Shown here piece after piece: positions 38,442 to 48,090 of a stretch of 64,000 bases of DNA. The stretch is taken from the NCBI RefSeq assembly GCF_026898155.1, contig NZ_CP114029.1, positions 7,501-71,500 on the forward strand. Direction: 5' to 3'. The notes under the pieces are model-generated. The model was not told where the DNA came from. It was given only the letters and a program-made list of their open reading frames with translations, and searched no databases. The DNA is from Jiella pelagia (GTDB taxonomy: Bacteria; Pseudomonadota; Alphaproteobacteria; Rhizobiales; Rhizobiaceae). The position numbers were made by a program, and so were the translations under genes. Every line of letters begins with the position of its first letter. Position 1 is the first letter of the stretch.

Positions 38442-39917
38442 ATGGGGCAGCCCGACACGCTCTTCACCTGGTCCGAGACCGCCCGGGCGGAATTCGACGC
38501 ACTCGTCGACGGGACCAACACCTCCGACCGGTTTCGCCTCGCCCTCGCACAAATGATCGCCAATGGCTGGGGCGCCAACCGCGACAAGCCAATCTGGGCG
38601 CTGGCGGGAACGCTGGCGCTGTTCGGCGAAACCGGGGCGAAGCTCTCAAGCTCCCTCGACTTCCTGTGGATGCCGCCGAACGCCGTCTTCGCCCACCTTG
38701 CCGGCTGCCGTCATCCGGCCGTTTCCGCCAACGAGAGCGGCTCCTATCACCTGAAGCTGCCCGGCGGCGGCCTGATGCTCGACCGTTTCCGGCTAAAGCT
38801 CCTGCAGAAATACCTGGAATTTCTGATCAGCTGCAACGGCTTCGCCCATTCCGGAGAGGTTTCCACCCTGCTCGACGCCTGCCTGAGGGGCGGCCTGGCC
38901 GACAAATTGGCAACCGACACCGCGGTCAAGACGATCGCCAAAATCCTCTACCGCTACCGGACCGACCATTTCGACGACGGCCACGCCACCTCGGCCTTCT
39001 CGATCCTCAGGGCCTATCTCGCCGGGGTCGGCGACGTGATCACCGACGACACGGTGTTCGACTTCTGGTCGGCCGAGACCAACGGCCACTTCAAGACCTA
39101 CCAGGCGAGCTACTTCGCCCTGAAGGACTATGTCGACGCCCTTGCCGACGCGCGCTCGCGGGCCGCCATGCGGCGGGCCGGCGAGATCGACGCGCCCGGG
39201 GTTGCAGCCGAACTCGCCGTCGACTTCGTCGATCCCTTCGAATTCGAAGGCGAGGACGAGGCGACAGGCGACATCGCCGATGAGGTCGAACAGGCGGCAG
39301 CCGAGCATGGCGGCGGCGAGGATGCGATGGTCGCAGCGTTGAAGGCAATCGCCGAGAGCGAGGTGAAGCTGATCAAGAAGCGCCAGGAGATGCTCGCCGC
39401 GCCGATCGCCTCGGCCGGAGCCTTCGGCTGCAGCCTGCCGCTGGCAACCCTGAGATTGCTGGCCTTCCACCCGATTCAGTCTGCGCTTTCCAATTCCTTG
39501 AGGACAGGGAAGGCAACGCTTTCGCTCCAGGAGCGGGTCACCTGCATCGAAGCCCGGCGCTACGGCGTGCTGATGGGTGAGGTGGGGGAACTCGAAGGCG
39601 CGATGATGGAATGGCTGAAGATCGCCTTCGCCGTCAGGTCGCAGGAAGCGACAGGCAATGCCAAGGTCGATGCCATCCGCGCCGAGGGAGTGCAGCTTCT
39701 GAAGGCGCGGCGCAGCCAATCGCTGGCAAGGCCGCGCGAGGAGCTGGCCGAAGCCTTCGCCAGGGTGGAGCGAGCCCTGATGGCGCTTGCAAGGACACTC
39801 GGCGCCTTCCGCGCCGCCGCCTGTGGCCGGGCGGGACAGAGCGGCGATCTCGACGCCGGTTTCGAGGCCGACAGGGCGAAGTTCGCGGCCCATCTCAGCC
39901 GCCTCTACGCCAGCTGA
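38442..39917 (+). CDS. Unrecognised cytoplasmic helical protein
   Basis: 491 residues with no signal peptide or membrane helix. Mostly alpha-helical, with an acidic centre (FEFEGEDEATGDIADEVEQ, about residues 265-285) separating an N-terminal half (ARAEFDALVDGTNTSDRF) from a C-terminal helical half. Several segments look like scaffold helices. No motif is recognised. Placed between the caspase gene and the Lon-like gene, so it is probably a cytosolic partner of this locus. Confidence 0.6.
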   Translation: MGQPDTLFTWSETARAEFDALVDGTNTSDRFRLALAQMIANGWGANRDKPIWALAGTLALFGETGAKLSSSLDFLWMPPNAVFAHLAGCRHPAVSANESGSYHLKLPGGGLMLDRFRLKLLQKYLEFLISCNGFAHSGEVSTLLDACLRGGLADKLATDTAVKTIAKILYRYRTDHFDDGHATSAFSILRAYLAGVGDVITDDTVFDFWSAETNGHFKTYQASYFALKDYVDALADARSRAAMRRAGEIDAPGVAAELAVDFVDPFEFEGEDEATGDIADEVEQAAAEHGGGEDAMVAALKAIAESEVKLIKKRQEMLAAPIASAGAFGCSLPLATLRLLAFHPIQSALSNSLRTGKATLSLQERVTCIEARRYGVLMGEVGELEGAMMEWLKIAFAVRSQEATGNAKVDAIRAEGVQLLKARRSQSLARPREELAEAFARVERALMALARTLGAFRAAACGRAGQSGDLDAGFEADRAKFAAHLSRLYAS

Positions 39918-40147
39918 ATTTTTCGCAGTAGGCGGCCGGTGTCCCGGCCCGGGCGATCCACCCGAGACGAGCGGTCACGAAGGCGGATGCCAGACCGTTG
40001 AACCCATTCCGGATTTCGGTGCCAGGCCCAAGGCTTTGCCGAAAAAATCGGAGCCGATACCAAGAGCGTTTCGACGCCACTCGCCATGAAACCGAATTCG
40101 CAAGGACCCAAGGTTCCGCAGAGGACCTGCCTGAAAGGGATAGAACC

Positions 40148-40687
40148 GTGACAATCCGCCTCGATCAGATCGCCTCGCCAGAGCTTCTCGCCGAGGCAGA
40201 ACGCTGCTTCGTCGACCGACGGGCGGCCCGCGACCTCGCCGGATACGGCGAGAAGCCGGCGACAGACACGGGCCGCCTCGACATCGCGGCCTTTCTCACG
40301 GGGCAGACAGCCGGTTCTCTGGCGGCCCCCATTCCGATCGGGCTGTTGCGCCTGCGGCGGCAGTATCTCCAGGGCCGCAGCCTGGCCTTTTCGACGGTGG
40401 CCCGCGCGGCCAGCACCGAGACGGACGTCGCCCGCACGATCGGCGGCTTCCGGCTCGAACTCGTCGACGAGACCGACGCCTTCTTTGTGGTCGTGTCAGC
40501 CAGCGCCGCCAGTGAGTTGCCCCGTCACCTTACCTTGATTCATGAAGAAAGACGATTGTCACTCGATATTCCGTTAGGTAATCCTATCGGGGGTGTCCTG
40601 CAGATCGGGCTCGATCCTGAGTCCGACGGCGACTTTCGGACGATCGAGCTCCTGAAGGACCCCAAGACGGAGATCTATCTGTCGTAA
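40148..40687 (+). CDS. Unrecognised small cytoplasmic protein
   Basis: 179 residues, GTG start at 40148 after a GAAAGGG ribosome-binding site. Predicted alpha/beta with no signal peptide. Contains AAPIPIGLLRLRRQYLQGR and a strand-rich C-terminus (GGVLQIGLDPESDGDFRTIE). Ends 5 nt before the next gene. Function unknown; conserved position in the locus is the only clue. Confidence 0.6.
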   Translation: MTIRLDQIASPELLAEAERCFVDRRAARDLAGYGEKPATDTGRLDIAAFLTGQTAGSLAAPIPIGLLRLRRQYLQGRSLAFSTVARAASTETDVARTIGGFRLELVDETDAFFVVVSASAASELPRHLTLIHEERRLSLDIPLGNPIGGVLQIGLDPESDGDFRTIELLKDPKTEIYLS

Positions 40688-40692
40688 GTGCA

Positions 40693-42047
40693 TTGAAACC
40701 ACCGCTTTTCCTCGAAGACCGTCAATGGGTCGTTCTCGGGAACTGCGAGGAAGGTATCGAGACGAACCGGATGCAAGCGCTTGAAACGGTGCGTCAGTTG
40801 ACGCACAGTCCGGCTTCCGACCCCGTTTTCGATGCGGCGCGTTTCGCGGCGAACGGCAACGCGCGAAAGTGTATGCGTTTCATCATTCCGACCACGGCCA
40901 AGCCGGTCGAGTCTCCGGGCCATCAAGCGCCGGCCGCGTGTTCCCGCGAGCTACATGGCAATTGCCGGGGACTTCCGCCCGCTCGCCCTGTCGGCCGACT
41001 ATCACCGCTTCGTCAACGGGCCGCTGCGCCTCGTCGTGGCGGATCTGCCCTCCACCGAGCCTCAGCCTTTCGGATGCGCTCGACTGCGGCCGATCCTGGG
41101 AACTGCCGGTTCTCATCGCCCACCTCATCGAGGCCGCCTGCCAAGCCGAAGAAGACCAGCCGACGCTCGTCTGGGCGACGGGAATGGTCGATGCGGACCT
41201 CAATCCCCAGACCGCCGAGTATCACGTCCTCCTGAAGCTGGAGTTGTCGCGGCCGCTATTTTGCGAGGCAGAGGCGAACGGCCACAAGGCGGTGATGGTC
41301 GTCCCGCCGCCGCAACACCCGGAAGAGCGGCGGCAGATCGAAGCTTTCGCGGCCGAATTCGGCGCCGATCTGACGCTTGCCTCATCGCTGGCCGACGTCT
41401 TGGCCGCCTTCGACATGGAACTGGACAGCGGTGAGCCGGACGCTTTGCGAGGCCGTGACACAGTTTCTGGTGCCGCCGACGGAAACCAGAAGTCGGCACA
41501 AGGCTTTGCCGCCGCCGCCGAAGGAAACGGCCGGCCAGGACCTGGCCGGCTGATCCTCGCTTTCGGCGGTACCGCAGCGCTGGTCCTTGCCGTCGGCCTG
41601 GCGTTTTTCTTCTCTGAGCATTCCACTCCTGCCCCAGATGCGGGCCGCGAGCCCGAACGAGCCTCCCTCCCTGCGGCCGAAAATCTCGCAGTGGACGGGC
41701 TCTATGCGGAGAACAGAGCGGCATGTCAGGACAAGATCTATACCGGTGCGCAGTTGGCGATCCAGCCGGCCAGTCGCGTCGCCGGAGGCTTCACGCTGAA
41801 GGCCAGCGAGGGCCTTTGCGGCATCAGGCTGCGCAACCTTTCGGACCAGGTGCAGAAACTCTTCGTCGATGCGCGGCTGACCAGTCTCGCCATACCGGGC
41901 GGGGCCTCGGTGCTCTCGGGTGGGCAACTGTCGTCCGGCGAAACGACCCTGCTTTATTTCGCCCGGGCGCCGACACCGCTCGCGGCCGATGCCACGACGC
42001 GCGATGCCAGCGGCCGGGAAAGCCACGTCTCGATCTCGATAGAGTAG
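40693..42047 (+). CDS. Membrane-anchored Lon-like (S16-fold) protein (two frame breaks)
   Basis: 450 residues after removing one base at each of GAGTCTC (40919-40925, restored AKPVELRAIKRR) and GAGCCTC (41057-41063, restored LPSTELSLSDA). The cytoplasmic part has a segment like the Lon proteolytic domain: Ser134 in CGRSWELPVLIAHL, TLVWATGMVDADL, Lys181 in VLLKLEL, then an alternating strand/helix end (ADLTLASSLADVLAAFD). The 47-residue spacing of Ser and Lys is close to the 43 of Lon Ser679-Lys722. A membrane helix spans about 285-305, then a periplasmic domain with two Cys. Start is TTG at 40693, weakly supported. Lon-like identity is an inference. Confidence 0.6.
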
Positions 42048-42087
42048 CAGGCCGGCATTCGGGAACGTGGGAGATGGGAGGACCGGC

Positions 42088-42807
42088 ATGACCGCAATAA
42101 ACCGCTCCGAAGCGCGTTCGACCACCCAGCTGCGCCGGCTGCGCGCTGTCTCGGCCGGCCTGACCGCTGTTGCCGCAATCCTCGCCTTGAGTGTCTCCGC
42201 CATTGCCCAGAGCAGCGACGTCAACGCCATCCTCGGTGGCGAGACCCCGACCGCAGGCGCCGGCTCGCCCGCCGTCCGCTCCGCCCCCTTTCCCGGCGAG
42301 ACGGGACCATCGAGCGACCCCGCCTTGACGGGTCAGGCCGCGCCGATCCGGCCCGGCACCGACGAACGCTGGCTGACCAGCGACCACCCGGTGGAAAACC
42401 TGTCGGTGATCTCGGTGCATCCCCTGCCGGGCGAAAAGTGCCAGGACGTCCTCTTCGACATCCGCCCGTCGACCAGGGTGCGGCACAGCCCCAACATCGA
42501 CACGACGCTGGATTTCGACCTCGGTGAACTCTGTCTTCTCGGCATTCGCAACGAGTCCGATCGGCGAACGGTCGTGGTGCGCGTCGGCGAGGAGTTGAAG
42601 ACGGTCGCCATCGTCTCGGACAGCCGGCTGAACTCCGGCATCGCCCTTGGCCCCGGCCGCGAGATCATGACACCGATCCGGCCACTCGACGTAAAGGCCC
42701 TGACGGTCGGGGTCGAGGCGGTCTGGGACGATCAGATCGACGCCGCCGACCCGACCGTCGAAAGCTTCGCGCTCAGGCTGATCAACAAAAGCAAACCCGG
42801 AAGCTGA
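42088..42807 (+). CDS. Unrecognised exported protein
   Basis: 239 residues with a clear signal peptide ending near AIAQ. The mature N-terminus begins SSDVNAILGGETP, sharing the ILGG motif with other exported proteins of the locus. A beta-rich C-terminal domain with two Cys (GEKCQDVLFDI and GELCLLGIRN) follows. Its Cys positions and strand pattern resemble the periplasmic part of the upstream Lon-like protein, so the two may share a fold. GGAGG precedes the ATG by 7 nt. Confidence 0.6.
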   Translation: MTAINRSEARSTTQLRRLRAVSAGLTAVAAILALSVSAIAQSSDVNAILGGETPTAGAGSPAVRSAPFPGETGPSSDPALTGQAAPIRPGTDERWLTSDHPVENLSVISVHPLPGEKCQDVLFDIRPSTRVRHSPNIDTTLDFDLGELCLLGIRNESDRRTVVVRVGEELKTVAIVSDSRLNSGIALGPGREIMTPIRPLDVKALTVGVEAVWDDQIDAADPTVESFALRLINKSKPGS

Positions 42808-42818
42808 GGAGCCTTGCC

Positions 42819-43901
42819 ATGGCACGCCCCTTCGACGAATTCTATCGGTCCCGCGGCACTCCGAAGCATCGCCTTGCGGCCGCCCTCACCGCAGCGATGA
42901 TCGGCGCCGCAGCTTTTGCCTCGAATGCTTCGGCCATCGACTTCAAGCTGCCGGCCGAGGATTACGGCAAGGTCGTCCTGCCGCTCCGCCAGTCGCTCGG
43001 CGACGCCGCCCGCGACGTCGTCGACCGGCAGAACGTCTTCGAGCCGATCGGGCTCTTGCGCGACGACGAACCGATGCGCCGGCTCTCGAGGGCTGTCGGG
43101 CGGCTCGATCTGAAGGTCGAGGAGAACGGCAAAGAGTTCCTCTCCACCTGCACCGCGACGATTGTCGAAGGCAATCTGGTGCTGACCAACTACCACTGCA
43201 TTCCCGGCTTTTCCGGCAAGGTGCTCGAGGCGTCCCTGCTGCTCGACTACTACGGCCCGGACAGCCAGACCACGCGCATCCCGGTCGAGACGACGCCGGT
43301 CGAGAATGATCCCCGGCTCGACTACTCGCTGTCGCGCCTCGCGGGCCCCCCGCCCGCAGATCTTTTGCCGATCCCGTTTTCGCGGGAGCGTTCGCGGCCG
43401 CTCCAGCGCCTGACCGTCATCCACCATCCGGCCGGCCAGCCGAAGATGATGACGCAGTTCCGCTGCTACGCCGCAGAGAAGCAGGAGGACGGTCCAACCC
43501 TGCGTCATCGCTGCGACACACTGCCCGGCTCCTCAGGCGCCCTGATCTTCAATTCGGAGCGCCAGGTCGTCGGGATTCACCACTCGGGCGGCCTCAACGA
43601 GAACGATCCGTCGAGCTTCAACGAAGGCTCGAACACCGTCGACATCATCGGCAGGAGCGCCTTCCTGCACCTGCTGCCGACGACCGGTGGCGGTGCCTCC
43701 GTACCCGTGGCGAATGCTCCGTCGTCTGGCACTTCGACACCAGCGCCCACCGCGGCTCCCCGGCCCGCCTCAGCCCAGCCGACGGCCGTACAGCAGCCCG
43801 CAGCCGGCCACAGCCCGAACCCAGGCCCAGGCCCAGGCCCGAACGAAATCATCAGCGGCAGCGCCGCGGCGCAACCATACAACGACATCCTTGGCCAATG
43901 A
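42819..43901 (+). CDS. Exported trypsin-like serine protease
   Basis: 360-residue chymotrypsin-fold (S1) protease. Signal peptide (about 1-40), then a triad seen as His126 (LTNYHCI), Asp168 (RLDYSLSRL) and Ser239 (LPGSSGALIF). A Pro/Ala/Thr-rich tail ends in the motif YNDILGQ at the extreme C-terminus. Starts 11 nt after the preceding gene, so the two are co-translated. Substrate unknown; the locus contains three other protease folds. Confidence 0.88.
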   Translation: MARPFDEFYRSRGTPKHRLAAALTAAMIGAAAFASNASAIDFKLPAEDYGKVVLPLRQSLGDAARDVVDRQNVFEPIGLLRDDEPMRRLSRAVGRLDLKVEENGKEFLSTCTATIVEGNLVLTNYHCIPGFSGKVLEASLLLDYYGPDSQTTRIPVETTPVENDPRLDYSLSRLAGPPPADLLPIPFSRERSRPLQRLTVIHHPAGQPKMMTQFRCYAAEKQEDGPTLRHRCDTLPGSSGALIFNSERQVVGIHHSGGLNENDPSSFNEGSNTVDIIGRSAFLHLLPTTGGGASVPVANAPSSGTSTPAPTAAPRPASAQPTAVQQPAAGHSPNPGPGPGPNEIISGSAAAQPYNDILGQ

Positions 43902-43972
43902 GGCCGCCCGAAACGCTCTGGCGCTTCCAATAACCGAGACAACCGACCAACCGCATCAGAAGGCTGAAGGAC

Positions 43973-45007
43973 ATGGCAAGGATGACGGGTTCGACAATCG
44001 GAAGAGGCGAGCGCTCGCCGACGCCCGGCGCGCTGAGCGCCTGTGGCGTGGCCAGGGTTCTCCTGGCGGCGATCATGGCGTCGGCGGCTCCGGCGGTTGC
44101 AGGCTTCGGCTCCGCCGCCCTCGCCCAGCAAACCAAACCGCATCAAATGACGGAGCGGGCCGAGCGCATCATCAGGACCCTGCGTCCCGCCGCCGCCAGC
44201 CGCTATTCCGACGCGGCCTATGCCAACCGGATCATCGAAATGGAGATCCCGCTTCCGGGTCGGGACAGCGGCAGGAAGATCATTCTGAACTACAATCACT
44301 CCGTCGATCTGGCCGTCTACTACAACTTCGACAGCTTCGACATCACCCCGGAGACGGCGGAGGTTCTCGACGATCTCGGCTATGCGCTGGAAGCGAGCGA
44401 ACTCGGGGGCGGCGAGTATCTCATCGCCGGCCACACGGATGCCACGGGCAAGGATGCCTACAATCAGTGGCTTTCGGAAAGCCGGGCGCTTTCGGCCAAG
44501 CGCTATCTGGTGAAGAATTTCCGCATCGATCCGGATCGGCTGATCGTCGTCGGGTTCGGCGAGACGCGTCTGGCCGATCAGCGCCGGCCGCGCGACGGCA
44601 TCAACCGCCGCGTCGAGATCACCCTGATCGAGCAAGCCTATTCCGGACCGACCGCAGAGCGCTTCGAAGTGCCGCGCACCACCTATCGCAAGGGGCCCGC
44701 CCCCAGCGCCCAGGATCTCGGTCTCGCCGAATACAGCGGGGCTCGTTTGCCAGCCGCCGCAGCTGAGGACTGCATCGGGACGGGAGGGATCGTCGACCCG
44801 CGGCCTGCCGATACCGGCCTCGACGATTTCGGCAATCGTCCGACACCGGTTCCCTGCAGCGACGTCACTGGTGAAGTCACGGCGTCCGAGCCGCAACCGG
44901 TTGCCGAGGAAACGCCAGAGCCTGCGCCGAGAGCCGACGCGGCGACGCCGGTTGTCTCTCCTCCGGCCAATCCCGCCGCCGACCAGAACTCGGCCATCGC
45001 GAATTGA
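43973..45007 (+). CDS. OmpA-domain exported protein
   Basis: 344 residues: signal region up to about residue 50, an OmpA-like domain (YYNFDSFDITPETAEVLDDL, then GHTDATGKDAYNQWLSESRA and GINRRVEITLI) near residues 115-225, and a C-terminal Pro/Ala/Glu-rich tail with two Cys. The Asp/Arg pair needed to bind diaminopimelate is present (GHTD and NRRVE). Probably anchors its partners to peptidoglycan. Confidence 0.85.
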   Translation: MARMTGSTIGRGERSPTPGALSACGVARVLLAAIMASAAPAVAGFGSAALAQQTKPHQMTERAERIIRTLRPAAASRYSDAAYANRIIEMEIPLPGRDSGRKIILNYNHSVDLAVYYNFDSFDITPETAEVLDDLGYALEASELGGGEYLIAGHTDATGKDAYNQWLSESRALSAKRYLVKNFRIDPDRLIVVGFGETRLADQRRPRDGINRRVEITLIEQAYSGPTAERFEVPRTTYRKGPAPSAQDLGLAEYSGARLPAAAAEDCIGTGGIVDPRPADTGLDDFGNRPTPVPCSDVTGEVTASEPQPVAEETPEPAPRADAATPVVSPPANPAADQNSAIAN

Positions 45008-45110
45008 GGGAGGGCGACAACGAACCACCGTCAGACTGAGCCGCCCGGCACTCGCCGAGCGATCGATCCCCCATCCCCGAGAAACACTGATAAGGAACCG
45101 GAGAGCCCCG

Positions 45111-46142
45111 ATGAAGATGCTCGCAAGAACCGCCGCCGCCACGATGTTCGGCCTTTGCGCCATGGCCGGCGCCGCCCATGCCGCCACCCTCAACGTCCTC
45201 GTCATGCAGGAGGACTGGGACACCGAGAGCTTGGCGCGCAACAACCGCATCCAGAATGCGGTGCTGTCGACGATCAACCAGACGCTGAACGCCCCCGCCT
45301 ACCAGTCGCAGCTTGAGAAGTACGGCATCCAGGGGCTGGACGTTTACGACGAGACCGCTCTGACGCTGAACTTCTATCAGCAGGATCGCCAGCGTCGCAC
45401 CGACGAGGAACTGATTTCCGTCGTGCGCTCGGTCGACAATCCGCAGATGGACTACGTCGTTCCCTACACGATCTACGCCCGAGCCGTGACCGATCCTTAT
45501 AGCGGCATCGTCAAGCTGCAGATGTCGCTCAACTACCGCGCCATCGACGTGCGGAGCGGCCGCTTCGCCGGCGGCGACAATCTCGACCTCGACACCCAGG
45601 GCACCGCTTTCACCGGCTGCGCCGCCGGCCTGAACGGCACCCCCGCCGATCCGCATTGCATCAAGGAATTCGTCTCCCTGAACGGCGAGAAGCTGGCGCG
45701 CAATGCCGGCAACAAGCTGTCGATCCAGCTTGCCGCGCTGCTCGGCCGTCAGCATGGCGGCAGCTATTCGTCAGGCGGCGGTCAGGGAAGCGGCCTCAAC
45801 GACGCGATCGACGGCAACGTCGCCGCTCTGCCGCGTCGCGGTGTCGGCGGCTCGGGCTGCGACAATCCTCCGACCACCTTCGCCGTCACTTTCCGCGGTT
45901 TCGAGCAGCGGCAGATGAACGCCGTCGAAGAATACATGTCCTACTGGAAGTGCGCGCTCGACCTCGACGTCACGCGGTCGGACTTCTCGGAGATCACCTT
46001 CTCCTACAAGACCCGCTCCGATCAGCAGCGCGTCCTGCGCAATGTCCGGCTGATGCTCGAACTGATGGGCGTCGTCGCCGATCCGCAGACCCAGGGTTCG
46101 AACGAAATCGTCGTCGAGGCTCTCGGCATCCGCGAGAACTGA
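45111..46142 (+). CDS. Unrecognised exported protein
   Basis: 343 residues with a signal peptide ending in AAHA. Features: LNVLVMQEDWDTESLARNN, a strand-rich segment that may resemble LPP20/CsgG-type domains (MSLNYRAIDVRSGRF), a Gly/Ser-rich linker (SYSSGGGQGSG), and a C-terminal alpha/beta domain with SYWKCALDLDV. The best structural guess is a periplasmic oligomer-forming domain, with low confidence. GGAACCGGAGAG lies before the ATG at 45111. Confidence 0.6.
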   Translation: MKMLARTAAATMFGLCAMAGAAHAATLNVLVMQEDWDTESLARNNRIQNAVLSTINQTLNAPAYQSQLEKYGIQGLDVYDETALTLNFYQQDRQRRTDEELISVVRSVDNPQMDYVVPYTIYARAVTDPYSGIVKLQMSLNYRAIDVRSGRFAGGDNLDLDTQGTAFTGCAAGLNGTPADPHCIKEFVSLNGEKLARNAGNKLSIQLAALLGRQHGGSYSSGGGQGSGLNDAIDGNVAALPRRGVGGSGCDNPPTTFAVTFRGFEQRQMNAVEEYMSYWKCALDLDVTRSDFSEITFSYKTRSDQQRVLRNVRLMLELMGVVADPQTQGSNEIVVEALGIREN

Positions 46143-46147
46143 CACGC

Positions 46148-46179
46148 ATGAGGCGCCAACCACCCGGTGGGCGCCTCAT
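46148..46179 (+). terminator. Hairpin between orphan and subtilisin genes
   Basis: ATGAGGCGCC and its exact complement around a 12-nt loop, starting 5 nt after the stop codon. It has no T tract. It could terminate or attenuate transcription before the subtilisin gene. Confidence 0.5.
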
Positions 46180-46243
46180 CGGCATCGAGCCGCCGCCCGT
46201 TCGTCGTTTCGCACCCAGCCTCACCTTTCGGAGCTTGAAAGAG

Positions 46244-48076
46244 ATGCGCAGGATCGATTGCAAAATGCTTCGAGACCGGCTTCTTCGCGCCCAAGCCCTG
46301 AAGTTTGCCGGCATTGTGGCAGGAACCGTCGGGGCCGTGCATGGCATCTCAACAGCGAAGGCCCAGCAGGGCTTTGCCGAAGCCAGCCGGCAGATCATCC
46401 CCGGCGCCGCTTCCGCGCTCGCCACCAATCCTCTCCGCCTCGTCGATCCCGGACGCGTTCTCGTCACCCTCAAGGCCGGCGAAAATCGCGAAAGCCTGCG
46501 TCTTGAGGCGGCGCGGCGCCAGCGCGAGTCGGTGGCCGGCGCGATGGATGCGGTGGTCGCGGCGATCGAGGCAGCGAGCGGCGGTAGTGGCCGCGGTCTT
46601 GTCGTCGCGCTGCCCGGTCAAAGTCGTGAACGCAATGGCGGGACTGCCTTGCCGGCCGTTCCTGCGGGCGCTGGCGATATAGCCGCGAACCTTCCGCCCG
46701 AAGCGGCCGGCATCGTCGAGGCGCTCCGCCAAATGCCGCAAGTGCTCTCGGTCGAACCGAACCTGATGCGTTTCGCCACGCAGGCCGCCAATCCGGCCGA
46801 CGACTTCAACGCGCTTCTGGGCCTCTCCGGTTTACCGCAGAGCGACGGCTTCCATTCGCCGAGCCCCGACGTCGGGGCGATCGACACCATCATTGGTTCG
46901 GGCCGGGTCAACGGACTGGGCGGCATCGGAACACCCCCTGCCCTCTCGGACGATCCGCTGTCGCAGTTGCAATGGCAGCTCTTCGACCATGCCCCGCAAC
47001 TGACGGCCGGCAGATCGCCCGGCGGAACGGGCTTTCGATCCTACAGGATGACGCATCGCCAGGCCGAAGAGCCTGCGCCAATCGTCGCGATCATCGACAC
47101 CGGCCTCGTCGATAGCCACCAGGATCTCGCCAAGTCTAGGATCCTCCCCGGCTACGACTTCATCTCGCTCGATCTCGTCGCCAATGACGGCGATGGCCGC
47201 GATGCCGATCCGGGCGATCCGGGCGATGCGACTGCGGCAGACTTCTGCTTTCCCGGATCGCGCGCCACCACCAGCACGTGGCACGGTTCCCACGTCGCCG
47301 GCATCGCCGGGGCGGTCGAAGGTGACAACCGGCTCGGTATCGGCCTTCCGGGCGTTGCCGTCCGGATCGTGCCGGTGCGTACACTCGGCCGCTGCGGCGG
47401 CTTCGACAGCGACATCGTCGATGCTCTTCGCTGGGCTGCCGGCGTGCCCGTGGCCGGAGTCCCAACCAATCCCAATCCCGCCAGAGTGATCAACATGTCG
47501 CTCGGCGGCCCTGGTGCGTGCCCGGCTGCCTATCAGGCCGCAGTCAACGATGCGCTGGCGGCGGGCGCAGTGATCGTGGTCGCGGCAGGCAACAGCGCTG
47601 AAGATGCACGGCAGTCGTCACCGGCGAGTTGCACTGGCGTCATCACCGTCGCCGCCTCCGATGCCCGCGGAGCGATCTCGCCCTATTCGAACTTCGGCCC
47701 GCGCATCGACGTCATGGCGCCGGGTGGCAATACGCAGCGGGACGACGACCGCAACGGTCAGCCGGACGGCATCTTGTCGCTCGTCTCCGGCGGCTACGAA
47801 TTCAAGGAAGGCACCTCGATGGCGGCGCCGCTGGTAAGCGCGGCAACCGCCGCCCTCGTCGTCGAAAACCCGTCAATGACTGCCGCCGAAGTGCGCGAGG
47901 CATTGGTCGCGGCCGCCATTGCCCGAACAAGCGCCGAATGCCCCCAAGGCTGCGGCGCAGGGCTGGTCCAGGTCTCGCCGCCCCGCGCGAACGCAGCGAA
48001 TTCGCTGACACGCGTCATGCGCCAGGAATCATCTCCGGCCAGTGCCGGCCACGGTCTCTTCAATCTGCGTCCATAG
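46244..48076 (+). CDS. Subtilisin-like (S8) serine protease
   Basis: 610 residues: signal-like region (about 1-40), an N-terminal propeptide-like region (VLVTLKAGENRESLRLEAARR) containing GAIDTIIGSG, and a catalytic domain with Asp285 (IIDTG), His347 (WHGSHVAG) and Ser525 (EGTSMAAP), plus the oxyanion Asn in AAGNS. The ATG at 46244 follows a purine-rich stretch; the reading frame is also open upstream. Predicted periplasmic or secreted. Confidence 0.88.
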   Translation: MRRIDCKMLRDRLLRAQALKFAGIVAGTVGAVHGISTAKAQQGFAEASRQIIPGAASALATNPLRLVDPGRVLVTLKAGENRESLRLEAARRQRESVAGAMDAVVAAIEAASGGSGRGLVVALPGQSRERNGGTALPAVPAGAGDIAANLPPEAAGIVEALRQMPQVLSVEPNLMRFATQAANPADDFNALLGLSGLPQSDGFHSPSPDVGAIDTIIGSGRVNGLGGIGTPPALSDDPLSQLQWQLFDHAPQLTAGRSPGGTGFRSYRMTHRQAEEPAPIVAIIDTGLVDSHQDLAKSRILPGYDFISLDLVANDGDGRDADPGDPGDATAADFCFPGSRATTSTWHGSHVAGIAGAVEGDNRLGIGLPGVAVRIVPVRTLGRCGGFDSDIVDALRWAAGVPVAGVPTNPNPARVINMSLGGPGACPAAYQAAVNDALAAGAVIVVAAGNSAEDARQSSPASCTGVITVAASDARGAISPYSNFGPRIDVMAPGGNTQRDDDRNGQPDGILSLVSGGYEFKEGTSMAAPLVSAATAALVVENPSMTAAEVREALVAAAIARTSAECPQGCGAGLVQVSPPRANAANSLTRVMRQESSPASAGHGLFNLRP

Positions 48077-48090
48077 TAGCGAGGAATTCC

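Noticed and set aside
43200..43600. Bacterial gasdermin or named conflict-system core in the protease locus
   Set aside because: Caspase and trypsin-like genes recall such systems, but no gasdermin-like pore former or known conflict-system ATPase is visible, and the proteases here carry signal peptides.
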